Both the position numbers and the translations under genes were made by a program. Shown here in pieces: positions 1 to 5,044 of a stretch of 6,928 nucleotides of DNA. Position 1 is the first letter of the stretch. Every line of letters starts with the position of its first letter. The notes under the pieces were generated by a model. That model worked only from the letters and a program-made list of their open reading frames with translations, searched no databases and was not told the DNA's origin. The stretch spans positions 1-6,928 of the forward strand of contig JAKAMX010000039.1 in the NCBI GenBank assembly GCA_021812665.1. The letters are read 5' to 3'. Source of the DNA: a bacterium (GTDB taxonomy: Bacteria > Patescibacteriota > Minisyncoccia > Phycocordibacterales > UBA1550).

Positions 1-1083
<1,083 letters not shown>

Positions 1084-1102
1084 CGGCCTTTCTCTTTTGA
1101 GC

Positions 1103-1114
1103 TGTTAAAGTACA
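1103..1114 (-). promoter_or_regulatory. boxA-like antitermination element before 23S
   Basis: The minus strand reads TGTACTTTAACA, which matches 10 of 12 bases of the rRNA boxA consensus TGCTCTTTAACA. It sits about 20 nt upstream of the inferred 23S 5' end, where boxA occurs in bacterial rRNA spacers. In E. coli the NusB/NusE complex binds boxA and keeps RNA polymerase resistant to Rho-dependent termination. That role here is inferred from sequence and position. Confidence 0.6.
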
Positions 1115-1133
1115 AACCTCTTTAGAAATAAAT

Positions 1134-1162
1134 GAAAAAGGAGAAACTATTTCTCTTCTTTC
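1134..1162 (-). other. Spacer hairpin, possible RNase III-type processing stem
   Basis: Between tRNA-Ala and 23S the arms GAAAAAGGAGAAA (1134-1146) and TTTCTCTTCTTTC (1150-1162) pair over 13 positions with one mismatch and one G-U pair, closing a 3-nt loop. A purine/pyrimidine stem in an rRNA spacer fits a processing site, but the usual 23S processing stem pairs its two flanks and the 3' flank is outside this window. The function is an inference. Confidence 0.35.
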
Positions 1163-1179
1163 ATCTACCTCTAACTTTG

Positions 1180-1253
1180 TGGACCGAGCCGGACTCGAAC
1201 CGGCGACCTCTTCATTGCAAATGAAGCGTTCTAGCCAACTGAACTATCGGCCC
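1180..1253 (-). tRNA. tRNA-Ala (anticodon UGC)
   Basis: The minus strand folds as a full 74-nt cloverleaf. The acceptor stem is GGGCCGA/TCGGTCC, the D stem GTTC/GAAC, the anticodon stem CTTCA/TGAAG with loop TTTGCAA (anticodon TGC), the T stem GCCGG/CCGGC with loop TTCGAGT, and the discriminator is A73. The third acceptor pair is G3-U70, the main alanine identity determinant recognised by alanyl-tRNA synthetase. CCA is not encoded (CAA follows the discriminator), so it must be added by a nucleotidyltransferase. The gene sits about 97 nt upstream of 23S in the same direction, the place it often holds in a 16S-tRNA-23S operon, but without a 16S gene before it. Confidence 0.98.
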
Positions 1254-1314
1254 TCGTTTCCGTCTCCACATGGGCAATGTAAAAAGTGCAAAGGAATTAA
1301 CGTCTTTCTTCCAC

Positions 1315-1343
1315 AAAAAATGTTGACGTGCCTTTACGTCAAC
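1315..1343 (-). terminator. Rho-independent terminator-like hairpin in the tRNA-Ala/23S leader
   Basis: On the minus strand GTTGACGT, a 6-nt loop AAAGGC and ACGTCAAC form a perfect 8-bp stem, followed by A and six T residues. It lies between the promoter at 1463-1491 and tRNA-Ala. It may end the glycosyltransferase transcript that stops at 1474, or act as an attenuator for the rRNA unit. The 9 bases CCTTTACGT near the predicted RNA 5' end (1447-1455) are perfectly complementary to its 5' arm plus loop, which would allow an alternative fold. Confidence 0.65.
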
Positions 1344-1382
1344 TAAGTAACTTACAAAATATATGAATGAGGGATTTCTTTG

Positions 1383-1413
1383 AGCTGCAGCGCCTAAGAA
1401 TTAAGCGTCAGCT
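1383..1413 (-). other. Imperfect hairpin in the rRNA leader
   Basis: AGCTG (1383-1387) pairs with CAGCT (1409-1413), and the stem continues through A-T and CGC/GCG pairs past two single-base bulges. It lies in the non-coding leader between the promoter and the terminator-like hairpin. It could be a pause or protein-binding structure, or chance. Apart from this, the terminator and the promoter, I see nothing in 1254-1473. Confidence 0.25.
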
Positions 1414-1462
1414 AAGTTCAAACGTGAATAAAGAAATGTCATCTATACGTAAAGGTAGGGAT

Positions 1463-1491
1463 ATTATAGAGAGTTACTTGCCAGCCGTCAA
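1463..1491 (-). promoter_or_regulatory. Near-consensus sigma-70 promoter for tRNA-Ala/23S
   Basis: The minus strand has TTGACG (1486-1491), a 17-bp spacer and TATAAT (1463-1468): 11 of 12 consensus positions at ideal spacing. The predicted start is near 1456, giving a leader of about 200 nt before tRNA-Ala. The -35 hexamer and part of the spacer lie inside the last codons of the glycosyltransferase gene. No better promoter is visible between 1254 and 1460, so this is the best candidate for driving the rRNA unit. Confidence 0.7.
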
Positions 1492-2748
1492 CAGATGAGA
1501 AAGTTCAGTCCAAAACTGTTCTGCACCACGCGACGATATGTTGTGAGAAGCTTTTGATTTTTCGGTCCGATAAGCCCTCAGAAACACTCCTTCTGTATGC
1601 ATACGTACAATCATTTCAGCTGAAACACTCGCATCGGCAGACGTGGAAAATGCACGAGAGTTCAAGTATCCATAGCGCTTCAAGAAATCTAAATTATCGT
1701 ATTCCTGGCGTCCAACTGGTTCAGACAAAAGGAGTATGCCCCCTCCCACACTCGTAACAGGCAAGAGAACTTTAAAACTTTGCTCGCTCGGCTTTGTGAT
1801 TTCAAAAGAGATCACGGTAGACGACAAAAGATCATTGTAATATTTCACAATTTCTCGATCGTGAATGGAAGTTATAAGTGAAACATATGGACGCCTGGAG
1901 AGTTTTTGCAAAAAGCCTTTCGTGTACATATTTTGTCGAGCAACCACATAAAAGAAAAAACGCGGATTTTTCCGATACATCGCACTCATGAGGTTTTCAA
2001 TATAGTCCAAGTTTACAGCTGCTCCTGAAATCGGGACACATACCTCAATTCGACTCTTCTCTGCTGGGTCACATTGCAGTTTTCGCTTCTGCATGTTTTT
2101 TGGGGAAAGCGAGACTGAAAGACGAGGACTCAAAGGATATGGAACAACATGCATCTTCAATTTCTTTAAACCCTTCCTTTTTCCATACGCTTCAAGTGAG
2201 GACTTTGTTTCATAACTTGGTACAAACAAAATGTCTGCATCTTCTACATACCAGATCCGCTGAGGGCTATCGTCGGTTACCACCACCGCGAGTATTATTT
2301 TCACTCCCAGTTGTTTTGATAAAGCTGCTTTTGCTCCTGCGATTTGGTGTGCGAGGCCAAAGTGAGTGGCTACAATTAGTACTGTCTTCACAATGTTAAA
2401 TTCTTGCTCAATGAGCGTAGCAAGCTCAGCCTGGATTCCTCGGTGATTTGAGCGTAAAAAAGTACGATACCCTTTTGTAAAAACAGCCTCAGGAAGGCCA
2501 TTTTGAGACCATTCAAGGAGAGACCTTGAAAGCGGATTCATACTGGTCAAGCGATGGAGTGTTGAGGCTGTTTGATCTCGGGTCTTTAAGAGATGTGGAA
2601 ACACTCCCTTTGGGGCAGCCTCAAACAAGGCATTTGTTACCCTCAAATGACCGAGACCAGTCGATGCATAGGCCAGAACAACCTCAACCGATGGATCAGT
2701 AAGCTGTAATGCTGAGGCAGGCATACTCCATTGTATCCCAAAGTGCAT
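1474..2748 (-). CDS. GT-B glycosyltransferase-like protein (MGDG synthase / GT28-like)
   Basis: Predicted cytoplasmic or membrane-associated sugar transferase, probably acting on a lipid or envelope acceptor. Starting at ATG 2748 gives 424 aa. The mature N-terminus VEVVLAYASTGLGHLRVTNAL matches the first beta strand and glycine loop of MGDG-synthase-type GT-B enzymes. About 120 residues on, VVTDDSPQRIWYVEDADILFVPS resembles their 'VVTD...W...D.YFVPS' segment. In the C-terminal half, KPSEQS...GGGILLLSEPVGRQEYDNLDFLKRYG corresponds to the family's donor-binding 'KPGG...PIPGQE..N..FL...G' region, but the usual GG(L/S)T..E core is altered, so activity and donor are uncertain. The frame stays open up to a TTG at 2853, but that extension overlaps three promoters and precedes the fold; ATG 2748 or 2724 is more likely. 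No good ribosome-binding site precedes either. The leftward promoter at 2783-2811 would give a leader of about 28 nt. Confidence 0.75.
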   Translation of the reverse strand: MHFGIQWSMPASALQLTDPSVEVVLAYASTGLGHLRVTNALFEAAPKGVFPHLLKTRDQTASTLHRLTSMNPLSRSLLEWSQNGLPEAVFTKGYRTFLRSNHRGIQAELATLIEQEFNIVKTVLIVATHFGLAHQIAGAKAALSKQLGVKIILAVVVTDDSPQRIWYVEDADILFVPSYETKSSLEAYGKRKGLKKLKMHVVPYPLSPRLSVSLSPKNMQKRKLQCDPAEKSRIEVCVPISGAAVNLDYIENLMSAMYRKNPRFFFYVVARQNMYTKGFLQKLSRRPYVSLITSIHDREIVKYYNDLLSSTVISFEITKPSEQSFKVLLPVTSVGGGILLLSEPVGRQEYDNLDFLKRYGYLNSRAFSTSADASVSAEMIVRMHTEGVFLRAYRTEKSKASHNISSRGAEQFWTELSHLLTAGK

Positions 2749-2769
2749 ACTCGCCGCTGTAACTAGTAC

Positions 2770-2797
2770 TTGACAAATACCTATTATGGGGTATAAT
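2770..2797 (+). promoter_or_regulatory. Consensus sigma-70 promoter P1 (rightward)
   Basis: TTGACA (2770-2775) and TATAAT (2792-2797) are both perfect consensus hexamers with a 16-bp spacer. The predicted start is near 2804. It points toward the structured leader and the secreted-protein gene. AGTTAAGTAA follows at 2806-2815 and recurs after P2. Confidence 0.8.
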
Positions 2798-2811
2798 ATG
2801 TCTAGAGTTAA
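2783..2811 (-). promoter_or_regulatory. Divergent promoter for the glycosyltransferase gene
   Basis: The minus strand has TTAACT (2806-2811), a 17-bp spacer and CATAAT (2783-2788), matching 4 of 6 and 5 of 6 consensus bases. The start would fall near 2776. It overlaps P1 almost completely, so polymerase binding in the two directions would be mutually exclusive. It is weaker than P1 and P2. Confidence 0.45.
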
Positions 2812-2846
2812 GTAAGAACACGAGACGAAAGGCAAGAATGAAGGAC

Positions 2847-2875
2847 TTGACAAAAGGCATCCGATAGTATATAAT
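2847..2875 (+). promoter_or_regulatory. Consensus sigma-70 promoter P2 (rightward)
   Basis: TTGACA (2847-2852), a spacer of exactly 17 bp and TATAAT (2870-2875) give 12 of 12 consensus bases. The predicted start is near 2882. P2 lies 77-78 bp downstream of P1 and is followed by a second AGTTAAGTAA (2888-2897). Tandem perfect promoters are typical of very highly expressed RNAs, and the product here is the leader plus the secreted-protein gene. Confidence 0.85.
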
Positions 2876-3033
2876 GATTTTATCTTCAGTTAAGTAACTT
2901 CTAAGACAATTTAAGGTTCACCGGTCCTGGTTAGACGGGGAGCTATACAAAATCACAATTTTTTATAATCCCCCGTCTGAGCAGTACAAAGCTCAGAGAC
3001 TAGAGATATGAACAGTTATTTGCAACTACATTC

Positions 3034-3156
3034 ATGTCTCGCACATTAAAAAAACTAAAGAGAGAAACCATTCACTTGATGCTTAGTAGAGCACACAGGG
3101 GGTGGAAGCTTGAGGATTTACTCCTTCAGGCTTTTACCTCATCTGTGCTCTATTAA
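3034..3156 (+). CDS. Possible 40-aa leader peptide or small protein
   Basis: An ATG-to-TAA frame of 40 codons lies inside the structured leader. It starts MSRTLKKLKRETIHLML and ends with a leucine-rich segment, LEDLLLQAFTSSVLY: a basic N-terminus followed by an amphipathic or hydrophobic stretch. An overlapping 13-codon ORF begins at ATG 3008 and runs past its start. Neither start has a convincing ribosome-binding site, and the second half coincides with the long hairpin at 3085-3154, so the frame may be a by-product of RNA structure. The stop lies 36 nt before the secreted-protein start. No function can be assigned. Confidence 0.25.
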   Translation: MSRTLKKLKRETIHLMLSRAHRGWKLEDLLLQAFTSSVLY

Positions 3157-3180
3157 CAAAGTAATGAGGCGGTTGCCTCG

Positions 3181-3186
3181 AGGAGA
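3181..3186 (+). promoter_or_regulatory. Ribosome-binding site that fixes a GTG start
   Basis: AGGAGA ends 6 nt before GTG 3193, a good Shine-Dalgarno distance, and supports GTG rather than a downstream ATG. The adjacent CCTC (3176-3179) belongs to a hairpin and is complementary to the GAGG of this site, so small changes in leader folding could affect its accessibility. Confidence 0.75.
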
Positions 3187-3192
3187 AATATC

Positions 3193-4473
3193 GTGAAGAA
3201 GTTAGCATTAAGCCTTTTGGCAATCGTTTTTTTCGCTGTTATGGCGCTGCCAGCAATGGCAAGCGGAAGCATTCAAATCGTAGATACCAACCACATTTGG
3301 CCCGAAAACGGGATTGTAACGTTTTTGGCTCATGAAGATGGGAACTACGACTTTCAGACAAACTGGTGGTGGACGCAAGATGGACAGAATCATGAGGATT
3401 ACCGTGGAAACATTCATCTGAATGCTGGTCAAACCTACCAAATGCAAATTGACACAGCAGTTTGTGGCAAATTGCAGGTGGACGGGCGCAAGTCCGGTGG
3501 TGCATGGGACCAATGGGATGTTGGATTCGTGTTTGAATCTGAAAACAATCCGGCATGCCAGCCCAAGCCTACCCCTACAGCGAGTCCCACACCTGATGGA
3601 ACGGAAGAACCGACACCGAGTGTGACACCAAGCCCAACGGTTACTCCGACGATTGTTGTACCACCGAGCACTCCTGCTCCGCAAAATTACACTTTCGAGT
3701 GCACGCTTGCGAATGTTTGGAATGTTCCGGTTGGTTCATATGATCAGTTCGGATATCCGCTTATCTATGTGAAATCCGAAGAACCTACCATTGTTCACTT
3801 TGGCCCGATCAATAATCGCGCTGATTGGACGAATGGTCAGGTCATCGAATTCCACTATGGTGACAAGATTGCCCATTTCACGCTTCACATTACCTACGGT
3901 AACGGTGGCTGGACTGGCATTTCTTGCGAAACTGAAGATAAGCCAGTTATCACAGCTGCAATGATTGCAACGCCTCAGCCGAAAGTTGATTGTGACCATG
4001 TTATGGATGGTGCAGTCACATGCGATCAGGAAATAAAAGCCGTTGTCTTGGCATACTGCGTCGGTAACCCCGACCCCGCTATCACCATTTCAGGTGTTAG
4101 TTTTGAACAGGTTGTTCGTGGTGTAGTTGTTGTAAATGGCAACAAAGTTGCGAACATCGAGTTCTGGAGCGGCAAGGATGTCGTTAACGGCAAGTGGTTC
4201 TATGAAAACATTGCCATGGGCGACAAAGTTCAACTTCAAATCCGGTTAGTCGGATTGAATTTGAATTACGATGTTCCAGTCGTTTTTGGCCATGAGTGCG
4301 GTAACCCTGCACTTCCAGCCATGATCGGCCCAAATGGTGGTTTGTTCGTTTACCCCGGACAGGGGCCAGACGAAGTTGCGAAGCAACTGAATCTTGGCGA
4401 AGAAGCCGCACTTGAGCTTTGGGAAAAAGCTCATTTAAATACTCAGCAGGGAATTGAAACCCCGTTGAGCTAA
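3193..4473 (+). CDS. Secreted multi-domain protein with a Pro/Thr-rich linker, function unknown
   Basis: 426 aa with a GTG start behind a strong ribosome-binding site. Residues 1-23 are a classic Sec signal peptide: MKK, a hydrophobic core, and AMA before the predicted cut after residue 23. The first exported domain (about 24-122) is rich in Trp and Asn, with NWWWTQDG at 57-64 and CGKLQVDG at 91-98. A Pro/Thr/Ser-rich linker of about 40 residues follows (123-164). A second domain (about 165-250) has Cys170 and Cys245; a third (about 263-372) has Cys 267, 277, 289 and 369. Spaced cysteines in an exported protein suggest disulfides. There is no LPXTG signal, lipobox or C-terminal membrane helix, so release or non-covalent surface association is likely. 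The beta-rich, glycine-turn sequence would suit a binding or matrix role, but I recognise no family. Tandem perfect promoters and a structured leader precede it, suggesting very high expression. Confidence 0.85.
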   Translation: MKKLALSLLAIVFFAVMALPAMASGSIQIVDTNHIWPENGIVTFLAHEDGNYDFQTNWWWTQDGQNHEDYRGNIHLNAGQTYQMQIDTAVCGKLQVDGRKSGGAWDQWDVGFVFESENNPACQPKPTPTASPTPDGTEEPTPSVTPSPTVTPTIVVPPSTPAPQNYTFECTLANVWNVPVGSYDQFGYPLIYVKSEEPTIVHFGPINNRADWTNGQVIEFHYGDKIAHFTLHITYGNGGWTGISCETEDKPVITAAMIATPQPKVDCDHVMDGAVTCDQEIKAVVLAYCVGNPDPAITISGVSFEQVVRGVVVVNGNKVANIEFWSGKDVVNGKWFYENIAMGDKVQLQIRLVGLNLNYDVPVVFGHECGNPALPAMIGPNGGLFVYPGQGPDEVAKQLNLGEEAALELWEKAHLNTQQGIETPLS

Positions 4474-4483
4474 TCTCTCTTTT

Positions 4484-4549
4484 CCTGCCTTTGGCAGAAG
4501 TTGGTACAACATTCCTCTTTGCGAGGACGGACATACGAAGCCGGTTGTA
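4484..4549 (+). other. Small branched inverted repeats in the 3' untranslated region
   Basis: CTGCC-TTT-GGCAG (4486-4498) forms a 5-bp hairpin. After it, TACAAC and GTTGTA can close a branched structure containing CCTC-TTTGC-GAGG and CGG...CCG. The stems are short and the region lies directly after the secreted-protein stop codon. It may help 3' end stability or be chance. Confidence 0.2.
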
Positions 4550-4591
4550 GTTAACTTTCTGTCACTGGCAGTTTCATAAATAAATTTGCGT

Positions 4592-4619
4592 AAGGGGAAG
4601 GCAATATCGCCTTCCCCTT
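4592..4619 (+). terminator. Strong hairpin without a T-run, possible terminator or mRNA 3' stabiliser
   Basis: AAGGGGAAGGC and GCCTTCCCCTT pair perfectly over 11 bp around a 6-nt loop AATATC. It is the most stable short hairpin in the intergenic region but is followed by CATTAATG rather than a T-run. It may be a 3' stability element for the secreted-protein mRNA, or part of a compound terminator with the hairpin at 4680-4717. Confidence 0.45.
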
Positions 4620-4662
4620 CATTAATGAAATCATTTGATTTTCAAATGGCTTGATTAATGAA
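4618..4662. repeat. AT-rich nested inverted repeat
   Basis: TTCATTAAT (4618-4626) and ATTAATGAA (4654-4662) are a perfect 9-bp outer inverted repeat. Inside it CATTTGA and TCAAATG pair over 7 bp around TTT, leaving symmetric 5-nt internal loops. TTCATTAATGAA (4618-4629) is also a perfect 12-bp palindrome and nearly recurs as TTGATTAATGAA (4651-4662). Such an element can form a cruciform, bind a dimeric protein or fold in RNA. It overlaps the end of the preceding hairpin by 2 bp. Confidence 0.5.
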
Positions 4663-4679
4663 TTATTAGATAAACGAAG

Positions 4680-4717
4680 AGCACCCCTGCTTCACTAACC
4701 AGAACGGGGTGCTTTTT
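4680..4717 (+). terminator. Rho-independent terminator between convergent genes
   Basis: AGCACCCC and GGGGTGCT form a perfect 8-bp GC-rich stem around an 18-nt loop, followed by TTTTT. It would end the rightward transcript of the secreted-protein gene. It also lies 8 bp beyond the stop of the leftward small gene, so it may work in both directions, although the minus side has only a weak, interrupted T-rich tail. Confidence 0.8.
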
Positions 4718-4724
4718 GTGTCTT

Positions 4725-4994
4725 TTAAATACCTTTTGCTGAATATAACCTCCATTGTTTAGCAGTATTAGGAAAACGTTTCGGCCGCCTCAGCGTTGAT
4801 TCGTATAGTGCTTGCTGAACTACAAACTTTGTCTTCATTTGACTGACAGTACGACGAGCATCTTGCTTGATGAAAGCTATCTGTAATTCTAAATTCTCAA
4901 TCTTCCGTTCTGCCTCCAAAAGAACAGTCACGAGAATCATCAAAAATGCAATTCCTAAACCACAACAAAATCCCAACACTCCCACGGGATCCAT
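4725..4994 (-). CDS. Small membrane protein with a coiled-coil tail, function unknown
   Basis: 89 aa, ATG start, with AGAAGGAGAG centred about 10 nt upstream as a strong ribosome-binding site. Residues 5-27 are one hydrophobic segment (GVLGFCCGLGIAFLMILVTV) with two adjacent cysteines. Residues 28-65 are charged and heptad-like (LEAERKIENLELQIAFIKQD), suggesting a short coiled coil. The tail is basic and aromatic (RRPKRFP, KQWRLY). A type I-like single-pass protein with a cytoplasmic helix is a fair topology guess, since positive charges follow the helix. It begins 50 bp after the pilin-fusion gene on the same strand, so co-transcription is likely. The layout recalls small septum or pilus accessory proteins, but there is no sequence signature that names it. 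Confidence 0.75.
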   Translation of the reverse strand: MDPVGVLGFCCGLGIAFLMILVTVLLEAERKIENLELQIAFIKQDARRTVSQMKTKFVVQQALYESTLRRPKRFPNTAKQWRLYSAKGI

Positions 4995-5044
4995 CAGTAC
5001 TCTCCTTCTGTATATTCACTCGGATCGCCTATTTTACTACACAC

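Larger units (their letters stand above)
2882..3192 (+). ncRNA. Structured 5' leader or independent small RNA, class not recognised
   Basis: The transcript from P2 has about 310 nt before the secreted-protein start codon. Three hairpins abut: 2933-2978 (AGACGGGG/CCCCGTCT, then TATA/TATA and AAAAT/ATTTT inside); 2978-2995 (TGAGC/GCTCA, competing for one base with the first); and 2996-3040 (GAGAC/GTCTC, ATGAA/TTCAT, AGTT/AACT). A fourth, long imperfect hairpin at 3085-3154 is closed by TAGAGCACA/TGTGCTCTA, continues through G-C and G-U pairs, and has an upper stem AAGC/GCTT. A small hairpin GAGGC-GGTT-GCCTC (3166-3179) sits just before the ribosome-binding site. I find no signature of SRP RNA, RNase P, tmRNA, 6S, 5S or a riboswitch class I know, and no clear terminator before the CDS, so a 5' leader is the simpler reading. 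Confidence 0.5.

Noticed and set aside
2749..2853. N-terminal extension of the glycosyltransferase to TTG 2853.
   Set aside because: It would place coding sequence over three promoters, adds 35 residues before the first conserved strand, and has no ribosome-binding site.
2963..2968. A third TATAAT in the leader.
   Set aside because: No acceptable -35 lies 16-18 bp upstream, and the bases form part of the stem of the hairpin at 2933-2978.
3098..3106. GGGTGGAA resembling the T-box antiterminator core.
   Set aside because: The following bases do not continue the ACCGCG consensus, no stem I or T-run terminator is seen, and the downstream gene is not an amino-acid or aminoacylation gene.
2882..3160. 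SRP RNA, 6S RNA, tmRNA, RNase P RNA or 5S rRNA in the leader region.
   Set aside because: None of their conserved core sequences is present on either strand.
3208..4534. Minus-strand and frame-shifted open frames over the secreted-protein gene.
   Set aside because: They are shadows of a gene with a clear signal peptide, ribosome-binding site and domain pattern.
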